64,000 nt of DNA from JAJYKC01 sp035545735. GTDB taxonomy: Bacteria; Acidobacteriota; Terriglobia; Bryobacterales; Bryobacteraceae. A program made the position numbers and the translations under genes. Below the pieces are notes generated by a model, which was given only the letters and a program-made list of their open reading frames with translations, made no database searches and was not told where the DNA came from. Of the stretch, positions 26,022 to 34,310 are shown piece after piece. Location: contig DASZXS010000086.1 of NCBI GenBank assembly GCA_035545735.1, positions 40,744-104,743 of the forward strand, in the 5' to 3' direction. Within the stretch, counting starts at the first letter, position 1. Every line of letters begins with the position of its first letter.

Positions 26022-28750
26022 TGCGACAGCTTCTGCGCAGACTGAATTTCTTCTTTCGCCGCGGCCGGTTCGAGCGGGACCTGGAGGAAGAACTTCGCTA
26101 CCACGTAGACCGCCTGGCCGAAGAACAGGCAGACCAAGGCGCTTCCCGCCGGCAGTTCGGAAGCGTCGCGCGCGTCCGGGAGGAGAGCCGGCGCATGTGG
26201 ACGACCACCGTGGGCGAGCAACTGGCGCAGGATATCCGCTACGGCGTCAGAGCCTTGGCGGCTAACCCGCTCTTCACGGCGATGGCCATTCTATCTCTAG
26301 CGCTTGGCATCGGAGCGAATACCGCCATTTACAGCTTCCTGGATGGCATCCTGCTGCGTGACTTGCCGGTGGCGCGTCCCGCCGAGTTGGTGGTCCTGAA
26401 CTGGCGCGCGGCCGACCATCCCAAGGTGATTCACCGCCTGAGCGGCAGCCAATATCGTGACGGGAAGCACGGAGTGGCCAGTCCCAACTATCCGTATGCG
26501 TTTTACCAGGATCTTCAGAAGGCGCAGAACTCCTTATCCGCGCTGTTCGCCTACGCCCCGGCCTGGGAGCTGAATATCGTCACCCGATACCGGGCGGATG
26601 TCGCGGAGGGGGAACTCGTCTCGGGCGGATTTTTCCGCGGCCTCGGAGTTGTTCCCGCGGCGGGTCGCCTGATCCTCGATGAGGACGACCGTCCGGGCGC
26701 CCCGCCGGTCGCTGTTTTGAGTTACAAGTATTGGCGCTCGCGCTATCCCGCCGGTGTGGATGCCGTTGGCCAGTCGATCCGCATCAATCACGTCCCCGTC
26801 ACGGTCGTCGGCGTCGCCCCGCCCGGATTCTTTGGAGTGAACCCCAGCACGAGCCCGGCGGTCTACCTTCCCCTGCGCGCCGCACCGGTTTTCTCCCCCA
26901 AACCGGCCGACGATGAGCAGAGCAAGTTCGTCGCGAGGGACTCGTACTGGGTAGAGATGATGGGACGTCTGAGCCCGGGAGTGAGCCTGGAGCAGGCACA
27001 GGTGGAACTGGCTGGACGCTTTCAGCAGTACGTAAAGAGCACGATATCGTCGCCCAAGGAGAAAGAGAATCTCCCGGCGCTGTGGCTGCAGCGAGGCGCT
27101 GGCGGGCTCGACTCGCTCCGGCGGCAGTACTCCGAGCCGCTCTACATCCTGATGGCGATGGTGGGCCTGATTCTCGCCCTGGCCTGCGCCAACATCGCCA
27201 ATCTTCTGCTGGCGCGCGCTACCGCGCGGCGGCGTGAAATGGCGATACGCCTGAGTCTGGGGGCAAGCCGGGGCCGCGTGATTGGCCAGTTATTAACGGA
27301 GAGCGTGATGTTATCGCTGGCGGGCGCCGCTCTGGGACTCCTGGTCGCGCTGTGGGGAATTCGCTCCATCACCTGGCTTCTCTCGAATGGACAGGAAGAC
27401 TTCACGCTGCATGCGAGTTTAAGCTGGCCCGTACTGGCTTTTGCCTTTGCCTTGGCCCTGGCGACCGGCGTCTTGTTCGGCCTCGCGCCCGCGCTACGGG
27501 CCACCGGCGTCGACCTGACCTCCGGGCTGAAGGAAACCAAAGCGGGGTCTTCCGGCAGACAGGCGCGGCATTTCGGCCTCGGACAGGCGCTGCTCACCGC
27601 GCAAGTCGCGGTCTCCCTGGTCCTTGTGGTCGCCGCCGGACTCTTCGTCCGCACCCTATCCAACCTTCATTCCGTCGACCTCGGCTTCAATCGCGAAAAC
27701 ATACTGATCTTTTATATGAACGCGAGGCAGTCCGGATATGAAGGCCCGGCGCTCGCGAAGGTCTACGGAGATCTGCTCGACCGTTTCGCCCGCGTCCCCG
27801 GGGTGCGCGGCGCGAGTCTCTCCAAGTCCCCTTTGGCCATCGGCTCCTGGAACTCAACGGAAGTCACCATTCCGGGCGCGCCGCCGGTGGAGGGCCGCCG
27901 GGACACCTGCGTCGAGCCGGTGGACGCATCCTTTCTCGCCACTCTACAAATCCCGATGCTCGGCGGCCGAGACTTCGACCAGCACGATATGCAATCACCG
28001 CGGGTCGCTATCGTCAGCGAGGAATTCGTCAAGAAATTCTTTCCCAAGGAAAACCCGCTGGGGCGGCGCATCGGCATCGGCGGCAACAAAACCGCGGACA
28101 TTGAGATCGTCGGAATCTCCAGAACCACTCGCTACAACTCCATAAAAGAAACGGAGACTCCGCCCGTCGTCTACGTACCGTACACCGGAGATCTGGATGA
28201 CCTGGGCCGCAGCGGGGTGTTCTTTGAGCTCCGCACCGCCGGGGATCCGTTCCTGGCGCTGAACACGGTGCGCCAGATTGTTCGCCAGCAGGACGCGAGC
28301 ATCGCGATCTCCTACACCAACACTCTCGCCGCACAGATCGACCTGACGATCGGCAAGGAACGTACGTTCGCGCAGCTTTGCACCTGCTTTGCGGTTCTCG
28401 CGCTGATCATCGCCTGCGTCGGACTCTACGGGACGATCTCTTACACCGTGGCGCGGCGCACAAGCGAAATCGGAATTCGGATGGCGCTTGGCGCGGAGCG
28501 CCGGCGCATTCTGTGGATGGTGCTGCGGGAGATGTTTTCGATTGCGGGAGTGGGCTTGGCGATCGGCCTCGGCGCCGCTTGGGGCGCGACCCGTTTTGTC
28601 GAGTCCTTCCTGTTCGGGCTGAAGCACAACGACCCCGCCGTGCTGGCGTTTTCTGTGGTGGTGCTGGCGGGAGCGGCGCTGGCGGCGGGATACGCGCCGG
28701 CGCGGCGAGCCTCCCGAGTGGACCCGATGGCCGCGCTACGGCACGAATAA
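26021..28750 (+). CDS. ADOP-type ABC transporter permease with extra N-terminal region
   Basis: A permease of 909 aa with two MacB-core/FtsX units. The N-terminal 60 residues (FRRGRFERDLEEELRYHVD...) form the charged helical extension typical of acidobacterial ADOP proteins. Helix 1 is MAILSLALGIGANTAIYSF. The FtsX signatures are LYILMAMVGLILALACANIANLLLARAT, ARRREMAIRLSLGASRGRVI, and the second set ARRTSEIGIRMALGAERRRI. Start ATG 26021 overlaps the padR stop and has AGGAGG four bases upstream. The permease lacks an adjacent ATPase. Substrate unknown. Confidence 0.92.
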   Translation: MRQLLRRLNFFFRRGRFERDLEEELRYHVDRLAEEQADQGASRRQFGSVARVREESRRMWTTTVGEQLAQDIRYGVRALAANPLFTAMAILSLALGIGANTAIYSFLDGILLRDLPVARPAELVVLNWRAADHPKVIHRLSGSQYRDGKHGVASPNYPYAFYQDLQKAQNSLSALFAYAPAWELNIVTRYRADVAEGELVSGGFFRGLGVVPAAGRLILDEDDRPGAPPVAVLSYKYWRSRYPAGVDAVGQSIRINHVPVTVVGVAPPGFFGVNPSTSPAVYLPLRAAPVFSPKPADDEQSKFVARDSYWVEMMGRLSPGVSLEQAQVELAGRFQQYVKSTISSPKEKENLPALWLQRGAGGLDSLRRQYSEPLYILMAMVGLILALACANIANLLLARATARRREMAIRLSLGASRGRVIGQLLTESVMLSLAGAALGLLVALWGIRSITWLLSNGQEDFTLHASLSWPVLAFAFALALATGVLFGLAPALRATGVDLTSGLKETKAGSSGRQARHFGLGQALLTAQVAVSLVLVVAAGLFVRTLSNLHSVDLGFNRENILIFYMNARQSGYEGPALAKVYGDLLDRFARVPGVRGASLSKSPLAIGSWNSTEVTIPGAPPVEGRRDTCVEPVDASFLATLQIPMLGGRDFDQHDMQSPRVAIVSEEFVKKFFPKENPLGRRIGIGGNKTADIEIVGISRTTRYNSIKETETPPVVYVPYTGDLDDLGRSGVFFELRTAGDPFLALNTVRQIVRQQDASIAISYTNTLAAQIDLTIGKERTFAQLCTCFAVLALIIACVGLYGTISYTVARRTSEIGIRMALGAERRRILWMVLREMFSIAGVGLAIGLGAAWGATRFVESFLFGLKHNDPAVLAFSVVVLAGAALAAGYAPARRASRVDPMAALRHE

Positions 28751-28758
28751 CAACCGTC

Positions 28759-29025
28759 CTATACGGGGCCCGCGATCTTCAATCCCGCCGCCGCGAATCC
28801 GAACCTGGCGAGAGCGGCGCGGACCTCCTCTACGCCGCTCGAATAGGCCGGAAACTCCACGTTCACGGAGCCGTGTTGATGATAGAGTTCGGGGTTGATT
28901 GGAAAGGTCACCGACGCCAGCGCTTCGAGAAAATCTTCAAGATGCCGATGATCGACGGAGTAAGACAGCTTAACAAGTTCGCCTTGTGAGCTTACAAGGC
29001 TGGGAGCGGCACACTTGGTGCTCAT
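28759..29025 (-). CDS. Small ACT/NIL-like protein under a SAM-II-like riboswitch
   Basis: An 88-aa protein that I do not recognise as a named family. From residue 16 the pattern is strand (ELVKLSYSV), helix (HRHLEDFLEALASV), strands around PINPELYHQHGSVNVEF, helix (SGVEEVRAALARFGF), strand (AAGLKI). This beta-alpha-beta-beta-alpha-beta order resembles ACT-like modules, including the NIL domain of methionine ABC transporters. ATG 29025 has a strong AAAGGAGG. A SAM-II-like aptamer and an intrinsic terminator lie upstream, so a role in methionine/SAM homeostasis is inferred. It stands alone, convergent with the ADOP gene. Confidence 0.75.
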   Translation of the reverse strand: MSTKCAAPSLVSSQGELVKLSYSVDHRHLEDFLEALASVTFPINPELYHQHGSVNVEFPAYSSGVEEVRAALARFGFAAAGLKIAGPV

Positions 29026-29098
29026 TACGGTCCTCCTTTAGCAGCACTTTTGCGAGAACCAACGGGTCAAGAAGCACGTCATTAAGAGTCAGACGCAT

Positions 29099-29129
29099 AA
29101 AAAACCCCCACGGCGTGCCGCAGGGGATT
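29099..29129 (-). terminator. Intrinsic terminator in the riboswitch leader
   Basis: On the minus strand, CCCCTGCGGC and GCCGTGGGGG form a 10-bp stem (two G-U pairs) with a tiny loop, followed directly by six T. It lies 73 bases before the start of the 88-aa gene and about 20 bases after the aptamer, the position expected for transcription attenuation. Its 5' arm (29120-29126) could alternatively pair with GCGGGG at 29189-29194 inside the aptamer. Confidence 0.85.
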
Positions 29130-29148
29130 AATTCTTCTTGAAGACCGA

Positions 29149-29221
29149 CTCGCCTTTAGCACTTTTTAGCGTGGTTGCAATTAGCAGGCCCCGCTCCACA
29201 GGGCCTAAATCAATCCACGTT
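29149..29221 (-). ncRNA. SAM-II-like riboswitch aptamer
   Basis: Read on the minus strand, the element has the conserved SAM-II (metA motif) blocks in order: P1 5' arm CGTGG (29219-29215), then TGATTTA, ATTGCAA, P1 3' arm CCACG (29174-29170), then CTAAAAAG and GCTAAAGGC. An accessory hairpin AGGCCC/GGGCCT with a 9-nt loop is inserted in the P1 loop. SAM-II aptamers bind S-adenosylmethionine and usually control methionine genes in alphaproteobacteria. The gene controlled here is the small ACT/NIL-like protein. Confidence 0.8.
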
Positions 29222-29279
29222 CATCTTGAGCTTACCACCAGCTTCCTTCGAAATCAATGGAAAAATCCGGGGCGCCGTC

Positions 29280-29639
29280 TTACCGCCGCTCCATGCTCTT
29301 ACTCAGCTCTTCGAACCGCTTTCGCTGCTCGGGCGTGAGAATCGCCAGAATCCGATATTTTCCGGTTGCCCGGTAACTCTCTATCTCCTGGCGGTAGTTC
29401 ACCATGTCATCCAGAATCGATTTCAGTTTTTCCGACTGGTCGGGAGTCAGATCCAGATCTTTCTTTAACTGCCCAAGCGTTAATTCCGAATCGGCTGGAA
29501 GAGCCGCGTGCCGCGCGGCACGCCAGTGAATGCCGGTGCGCATGGCAAGGGCGCCGGATGCCGCTCCAGCCAGAAACACCAACAAGAGCACCGTGACCAC
29601 ACGCGAATCTTGCCACGGGGACCGTTGCGCAGGAAGCAT
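29280..29639 (-). CDS. Spy/CpxP-like periplasmic protein
   Basis: A 119-aa envelope protein. One hydrophobic segment near residues 15-33 (VVTVLLLVFLAGAASGALAM) acts as signal or anchor. The rest is helical with LTLGQLKKDLDLTPDQSEKLKSIL and LAILTPEQRKRFEEL, two LTxxQ-type repeats as in Spy, CpxP and ZraP relatives, which act as chaperones or metal-stress sensors in the periplasm. It is third in the operon sigma - anti-sigma - Spy-like, 15 bases after the anti-sigma gene, suggesting an envelope-stress response. Confidence 0.8.
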   Translation of the reverse strand: MLPAQRSPWQDSRVVTVLLLVFLAGAASGALAMRTGIHWRAARHAALPADSELTLGQLKKDLDLTPDQSEKLKSILDDMVNYRQEIESYRATGKYRILAILTPEQRKRFEELSKSMERR

Positions 29640-29654
29640 GGGCTATCCGAACCC

Positions 29655-30128
29655 CTATTCCTGAAAGCTCGCCAACGTCACCAGAACCGAGTTTCGCGCC
29701 TGGTCCATCTGGGCGGCCGAACCCGAGTCGATAGCCAGGATATTTTTCGGCGCGCTGGACATCACCATATCGGAAGCGGTAGCCATACCACGCCCCGCGG
29801 GATCGGTGGACACCATGTAGCCCGCCATGATAAGCGCCATTCCAGCCGATGCCAGCGCGATGCGCCATCCGAAAGCCGCGTCGTGCATCAGCGACCAAGC
29901 CGAGGGCCGGGCCTCGGCTTCGATGCGCGCCATTACGCGTCCGTAAAATCCCGCGACCGGAGAAGCCTCATCCGACCGGAGAAGCCTCACTTGGGCGGAC
30001 TGTTTGCGGAACTGCTCCAGATCGCCGCGACAGTCGCCGCACCCGGAAAGGTGTTCCTCGAACTTCCTTCCCGCTGCCGCAGGGTCGTCCAGGTATTCTT
30101 CCAACCTCGCCCGAATCGCCTTGTGCAT
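29655..30128 (-). CDS. Anti-sigma factor with zinc-finger domain
   Basis: A 157-aa membrane protein. The N-terminal zf-HC2/ZAS-like domain has the H-x3-C-x2-C pattern in HLSGCGDCRGDLEQF. A single membrane helix lies at about residues 93-110 (IALASAGMALIMAGYMV). A short extracytoplasmic tail follows. It would hold the sigma factor encoded just upstream (96 bases) at the membrane and release it on an envelope signal. A GAGGGAA sequence precedes its ATG. Confidence 0.85.
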   Translation of the reverse strand: MHKAIRARLEEYLDDPAAAGRKFEEHLSGCGDCRGDLEQFRKQSAQVRLLRSDEASPVAGFYGRVMARIEAEARPSAWSLMHDAAFGWRIALASAGMALIMAGYMVSTDPAGRGMATASDMVMSSAPKNILAIDSGSAAQMDQARNSVLVTLASFQE

Positions 30129-30224
30129 ATTTCTCGTTCCCTCAAAAGTAATCCCTGCTTCGTTCGCGGATCGACTCGCCCGCTTTGATTCCCTATGTAA
30201 TGTATTCCCGCTCTGCCCAAAACG

Positions 30225-30878
30225 CTACTTCGATGGCGCCCGGTTCAGCCGCTGGGCGGCCTTGAGAAGCTTTTGCCTCGCCCGGAACAGCTTCACCTTT
30301 ATCGTATTCTCATTCACGCCGGAAAGGCGGGACAATTCCTCCACGGAGAAACCCTCCACCTCCTTAAGGATAATCATGGTCCGCTCCTCCTCCGGCAGCC
30401 GTTCCAATAGTTTAACCACGAGATCCCGCTGGGCGAGGGTGGTATCCATGGGCCTCCCCCGATCCACGACAGCATCGCTATTTTCCATACGGCGGCTGTC
30501 TTCCTCGGAAAAATCGCTCTCGTAAACCAGTTTACGCACCCGCTTCTTGCGCAGGTAGTCATAACACTCGTTCACAGTTATTTTATAGATCCACGTGAGC
30601 AAGGAGCTACGAAAATCGAAATTCTTGATCGAAAAGTAGATTTTGGCGAAGACCTGCTGCGAGATGTCCTCGGCGTCGTTATGATTCCGTAAGATGCCGA
30701 AAATAATAGAGAAAACCTTAGCCTGATAGCGATCTACAATCTCACGGAACGCAAGATCGTCGCGCGCCTGTACTCTTCGGACAAGGGCCGCCTCTTCGGT
30801 GCTCCGATGATCCACTCTAGTCTTTGCCCGGGGTTTGCCGGTGGCAGGAAACGGTAGGACGCTCGTGAGGCCGCTCAT
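30225..30878 (-). CDS. ECF-type RNA polymerase sigma factor
   Basis: A 217-aa sigma-70 family factor with region 2 (DDLAFREIVDRYQAKVFSII, DAEDISQQVFAKIY, LLTWIYKITVNECYDYLRKKR) and region 4 (LVVKLLERLPEEERTMIILKE, FSVEELSRLSGVNENTIKVKLFRARQKL), without region 3, so ECF class. I chose ATG 30878, which begins about 30 residues before region 2; a longer in-frame extension is Cys/Arg-rich and looks non-coding. It is followed by its likely anti-sigma factor and a Spy-like protein. No strong Shine-Dalgarno is visible. Confidence 0.9.
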   Translation of the reverse strand: MSGLTSVLPFPATGKPRAKTRVDHRSTEEAALVRRVQARDDLAFREIVDRYQAKVFSIIFGILRNHNDAEDISQQVFAKIYFSIKNFDFRSSLLTWIYKITVNECYDYLRKKRVRKLVYESDFSEEDSRRMENSDAVVDRGRPMDTTLAQRDLVVKLLERLPEEERTMIILKEVEGFSVEELSRLSGVNENTIKVKLFRARQKLLKAAQRLNRAPSK

Positions 30879-31119
30879 ACAACTCAGCAGACGCGGTCCG
30901 CAGCGGAGCGGTTCCAAACACTTGCGGCATCCTAATTGGGAGTGTAGCACCGCGAAGACTTGCGCTTCATACCGCACTCTTCCCTGGCCACGTGGCGTAA
31001 GGAGCCGTTCCCCAGGCGGCAGAGATCGAGAATTTCCAGTTCGCACCTGAGACACCCCAAGCCATCGCCATCTCCGCGTGTAGTGCGACGCCGCATCCAA
31101 GACGGCCCGCCACTCGCGT

Positions 31120-31148
31120 TTGCGTTGGCAGGGCGGGCGGTGGACAAT
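31120..31148 (+). promoter_or_regulatory. Candidate promoter of the mutarotase-like gene
   Basis: TTGCGT (31120-31125) and GACAAT (31143-31148) are 17 bases apart, about 18 bases before the start codon. The rest of the divergent gap 30879-31165 shows nothing clear. Confidence 0.35.
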
Positions 31149-31165
31149 AGCCAAAGCACGATTTT

Positions 31166-32188
31166 ATGCGCAACCTCCTCTTCGTGTTTTCTGTTCTGTC
31201 GATTTCCATGACCATTCACGCACAAAACCAGCCTCCCGAGGCTCAAATCTCCAACGGCGTCATCACCGCGAAACTGTACCTCCCGGACACCACAACCGGC
31301 TATTACCGGGGCACGCGATTCGACTGGTCCGGGGTGATACACAGCCTTACCTATCAAGGTCATGAATATTATGGACCGTGGTACACGAAGACGGCCCCCG
31401 GCATTCACGATTTCGTCTTCGACGGACCGGACATCGTTGCCGGGCCATGCAGCGCGATACCGGGGCCGGTCGATGAGTTTTTAACCGAAGGAAAAGCGCT
31501 TGGCTACGACGAGGCGAAGGCGGGTGGGACGTTTATCAAAATCGGCATCGGCGTGCTGCGGAAACCCGATGATTCCCAATACGATCATTATCGCCTCTAT
31601 CCGGTCGCCGATCCGGGCAAGTGGTCCGTACACCGCAAGGCCGATTCGGTTGAATTCACGCAGGAGGTGGCGGATGCGAGTTCCGGTTACGCCTATCTAT
31701 ACACCAAGAGCGTTCGCCTGCTCCCCGGCAAGTCCGAGATGGAGATCGCCCATAGCCTGAAGAATACGGGCCGGAAGACGATTCATTCGAGCGTCTACAA
31801 CCACAATTTCCTGGTTCTGAAGCCGCTTCCGATCGGACCGAATTTTACGATCACCGTGCCGTTCCAGATCCAGACAAGCCGCCCCCTGGACAGCCACCTT
31901 GCGGAGATTCGCGGGAACCGGTTTCACTACAAAAAAGCCCTCGCAGGGAATGAAACCGTGTCGGCAAGTTTTCAGGGCTTTGGCAATAAGGCGGCGGACT
32001 ATCGCATTACCATTGAGAACGAAGCCGCTCAGGCCGGCGTCACGATCACGGCAGACCGCCCGCTCTCGCGCGAGGAACTGTGGTCGATCCGTTCCATTCT
32101 GGCGATGGAGCCGTTCATCGACATGACGATTGAGCCCGGGAAGTCCTTCTCCTGGAAATATCACTACGCCTATTTCACGACCAAGTAG
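31166..32188 (+). CDS. Secreted protein, galactose-mutarotase-like fold (putative)
   Basis: A 340-aa exported protein with a signal peptide (about residues 1-19, ending IHA). The mature part is beta-rich and has segments in the style of aldose-epimerase-like proteins: YYRGTRFDWSGVIHSLTYQG, then SVRLLPGKSEMEIAHSLKNTG and HSSVYNHNFLVL, where a His-rich strand would lie in the sugar site. A mutarotase-like superfamily fold is my inference; enzyme activity is unproven. No clear Shine-Dalgarno precedes the ATG. It stands alone, divergent from the sigma factor. Confidence 0.65.
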   Translation: MRNLLFVFSVLSISMTIHAQNQPPEAQISNGVITAKLYLPDTTTGYYRGTRFDWSGVIHSLTYQGHEYYGPWYTKTAPGIHDFVFDGPDIVAGPCSAIPGPVDEFLTEGKALGYDEAKAGGTFIKIGIGVLRKPDDSQYDHYRLYPVADPGKWSVHRKADSVEFTQEVADASSGYAYLYTKSVRLLPGKSEMEIAHSLKNTGRKTIHSSVYNHNFLVLKPLPIGPNFTITVPFQIQTSRPLDSHLAEIRGNRFHYKKALAGNETVSASFQGFGNKAADYRITIENEAAQAGVTITADRPLSREELWSIRSILAMEPFIDMTIEPGKSFSWKYHYAYFTTK

Positions 32189-32210
32189 GCTTCACGGCCG
32201 GGGAAAGCGG

Positions 32211-32993
32211 CTAATGCGCGTGCCGCGAGAAGAGATGAGGCGTCATGAAGCTGAACCGGCGCCCCAGAATCGCTTTGATCAGCAAATGGTCCGTGCCGCG
32301 CGTGGCGCCGATGCCGACGCCGAAGTTAAATTCCCAGTCCGGTCCGAAATTGTAGTCGATGGAGGGTACAAATTGTTGTTGTTGCTTGTAGAAGGGATCG
32401 AAAGCCGTGATATCCCCGGTGTCGGCGTAGTACTCGAGGCCCGCTTGCAGTTTTGATGTGACCGAATAGGCCGCCTTGAAGTTCGGGGAAAACGAGAGCC
32501 CTTCTGAAACACCGGGCCCGTGCCAGGAACGCTCCAGCGAGGGATTAAATGCGAGGTACCAGCGCCCCAGTTGCTTGTCGACGATCGGGCGAATTTCCCA
32601 AGTCCACGTATCGCGAGAGAAAATGGGCCGCTGATACCCGATTTCCGTCGAAACACTGACTCCGACCGGCCAGCCCCAGCTCTCCGGGACACGAACGCGG
32701 GGCCGGATATGGTCTCCTACCCATTTGTAGCCCTGATGCGGACCGGCGCTTGTGAAGATGTAGAACCCGGTTTCAAACCAGGAGTTCCATCCCTGGGTGA
32801 TTTCGACGGTCTCATGCAGTTGGTGTTCGGTGGGGAGGGTGCCATCCGACGGGGCCGTTGATCCCGTAACGGTGAAGTTACTGTGCAGTTCCACCATGGT
32901 GCGATGAGCGGGAACGGTATCGGACGGATATACCTGCACCTCGTAATTTCCTTGCCCGTGAGCGGCCAAACATGCCGTGAGCGCGAGGATCAT
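32211..32993 (-). CDS. Putative outer-membrane beta-barrel protein
   Basis: A protein of about 260 aa with a short hydrophobic N-terminus (MILALTACLAAHGQ) and long alternating strands rich in aromatic residues: ITQGWNSWFETGFYIFTSA, WPVGVSVSTEIGYQRP, WTWEIRPIVDKQLGRWYLAFNP, QAGLEYYADTGDITAF, WEFNFGVGIGAT. This pattern and an end near GRRFSF suggest an outer-membrane barrel of unknown function. The start is uncertain: ATG 33089 in the same frame would give a longer, basic N-terminal part; neither has a convincing Shine-Dalgarno. Confidence 0.6.
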   Translation of the reverse strand: MILALTACLAAHGQGNYEVQVYPSDTVPAHRTMVELHSNFTVTGSTAPSDGTLPTEHQLHETVEITQGWNSWFETGFYIFTSAGPHQGYKWVGDHIRPRVRVPESWGWPVGVSVSTEIGYQRPIFSRDTWTWEIRPIVDKQLGRWYLAFNPSLERSWHGPGVSEGLSFSPNFKAAYSVTSKLQAGLEYYADTGDITAFDPFYKQQQQFVPSIDYNFGPDWEFNFGVGIGATRGTDHLLIKAILGRRFSFMTPHLFSRHAH

Positions 32994-33327
32994 TCCACGC
33001 AGAAAGAACCTTCCACGATTTGCGGCAGACGCCGTGGATGTATTCCAACGATTAACTCTTACATCTCTATTTCTTTTTATGTAAAGCATGCTACATTGCC
33101 GGCGGCCGTGCCGGACCCTTCCACATCGGCAGCGCTCTGAAACAGTCTCCACGTTCCAGCGAGTTCTCGGCGTTTGGAGTTTTCCATCCACAAACGGACG
33201 AGGTGGCAAATCCGGGCGGTCGAAAAACTCACCGCCGGCATCCGCACTGAGCCAGGCGGATCGTGATGGTGAGCAAGGTCACGTTCTCAGCCCGCGCCCC
33301 GTGCACGAGAACGGCCGGAAAGCGACC
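32994..33327. other. Intergenic region, little seen
   Basis: About 330 bases between the outer-membrane protein gene and the small basic gene, both on the minus strand. Apart from a short AT-rich patch at 33055-33085, which may hold the promoter for the barrel protein, I see no convincing gene, repeat or terminator. Confidence 0.4.
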
Positions 33328-33480
33328 CTACTCCTCTATTTCGGGCGGTTTTTTATGTTTTGGCTTCGGGCGGTCCTTCGCCGGCAGGATCGGCCGCGAA
33401 GGCTTCACCCGGCCCACGCGCTCCCGGGCCAGTTTGCGCACTTCCTTCTTCTGATCGAACGGAGCGACTTTTTTGGCCAT
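33328..33480 (-). CDS. Small basic Lys/Pro-rich protein
   Basis: A 50-aa frame beginning MAKKVAPFDQKKEVRKLARE and ending in a Pro/Lys-rich tail (PKPKHKKPPEIEE). It is highly basic with no hydrophobic segment. The ATG at 33480 is preceded by AGGAAG. It diverges from tatA, 85 bases away. I do not recognise a family. Its composition suggests a nucleic-acid or ribosome-associated peptide, but that is only inference; coding status rests on the start signal and the biased composition. Confidence 0.55.
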   Translation of the reverse strand: MAKKVAPFDQKKEVRKLARERVGRVKPSRPILPAKDRPKPKHKKPPEIEE

Positions 33481-33510
33481 AGCTTCCTATTTTCCAATCC
33501 TTCGGGTCCC

Positions 33511-33540
33511 TTGACTCCGCTTCAAACCCGTCCCTACAAT
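33511..33540 (+). promoter_or_regulatory. Promoter of tatA
   Basis: TTGACT (33511-33516) and TACAAT (33535-33540) are separated by 18 bases, about 25 bases upstream of the tatA start. It is the closest match to the housekeeping sigma consensus seen in this window. Confidence 0.65.
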
Positions 33541-33565
33541 AAAACAGAGGTTATAAGGAGGCCCT

Positions 33566-33739
33566 ATGCTGCGTTCCATTGGCCTGCCCGAGCTGATGGT
33601 GATTCTGGTGGTCGCCGTGTTGTTATTCGGCGGCAAGAAAATTCCGGAAGTCGCCAAAGGTCTGGGTGAGGGCATCAAGCACTTCAAGGATGCCTTGAAG
33701 ACAGACAGCCACGACGTCGACGAAAAGAAGCAGGCCTAA
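33566..33739 (+). CDS. tatA: Sec-independent translocase protein TatA/TatE
   Basis: A 57-aa protein, short but of normal TatA layout. A membrane helix near residues 8-21 (PELMVILVVAVLLFGG) is followed by the hinge FGGKKIPEVAKGLGEGIKHFKDAL, an amphipathic helix, and an acidic/basic tail. TatA forms the pore for folded proteins with twin-arginine signals, such as the DUF1501 protein in this window. AAGGAGG (33555-33561) precedes ATG 33566, and a near-consensus promoter lies upstream. tatB and tatC are not adjacent. Confidence 0.92.
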   Translation: MLRSIGLPELMVILVVAVLLFGGKKIPEVAKGLGEGIKHFKDALKTDSHDVDEKKQA

Positions 33740-33794
33740 GGCTTCCGGGGACTCTTCGCACTTTGAAGAGCCTCTCACTCGACCTTCCAATATA

Positions 33795-33828
33795 AAAACC
33801 CCGCGCGGGAGACGTCCGGCGGGGTTTT
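33795..33828. terminator. Bidirectional terminator between tatA and HU
   Basis: AAAACCCCGC and GCGGGGTTTT form a perfect 10-bp stem with a 14-nt loop; T-runs follow on both strands. It lies between the convergent tatA and HU genes and can serve both. Confidence 0.85.
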
Positions 33829-33858
33829 CACTTTCAGATTTCGATTTTTCCGCTGCTG

Positions 33859-34161
33859 CTATTTCTTCTTCGGTGGCACAATCGCGTCTTTGACGGCCTT
33901 CGCGACGCGGAACTTCACCACCTTCTTGGCGGGAATCTTGATCGTCTCGCCGGTCGCGGGATTCCGCCCGAGGCGCGCTTTGCGATCGACGCGAACGAGA
34001 CGCCCGATGCCGGGGATGGCGAAAACGCCGCTCCGTTTGGTCTCGCGAACCGCGATTTCCGCAAATGCCGTTACGAAGTGCTTGGCGACCTTATTGGTAA
34101 CGCCCGTTGTCTCCGCCAACTCTTTTACGACTGCAGACTGGGTTAATTTTGCCGCTGCCAT
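33859..34161 (-). CDS. HU family DNA-binding protein
   Basis: A 100-aa histone-like protein that bends and compacts DNA. The family core is visible: helices (TQSAVVKELAETTGVTNKVAKHFVTAFAEI), then VFAIPGIGRLVRVDRKARLGRNPATGETI, which includes the GRNPxTGE beta-arm signature, and a C-terminal PAKKVVKFRVAKAVKDA. The start has AAGGAG. A palindrome CCGTCCGGACGG (34225-34236) lies in its leader. Confidence 0.93.
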   Translation of the reverse strand: MAAAKLTQSAVVKELAETTGVTNKVAKHFVTAFAEIAVRETKRSGVFAIPGIGRLVRVDRKARLGRNPATGETIKIPAKKVVKFRVAKAVKDAIVPPKKK

Positions 34162-34310
34162 ATGCTTCTCCTTATGTCAGATTCTTTCCACGTGCCGGAA
34201 CATCGGCTGCGCCGGCCCGGTTCTCCGTCCGGACGGTATAAAACAAAACCGCCCATTTCTGTTTTGCTAATAAATCATAGCGGCGTTCCCGGCGCGTGTA
34301 AAGGCCTGAA

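Noticed and set aside
28970..29098. A 42-codon frame on the minus strand starting in the terminator T-run and covering the start of the 88-aa gene (MRLTLNDVLL...)
   Set aside because: It has no Shine-Dalgarno, overlaps a better frame with AAAGGAGG, and its end is basic and Cys-rich without pattern. A leader peptide is possible but not supported.
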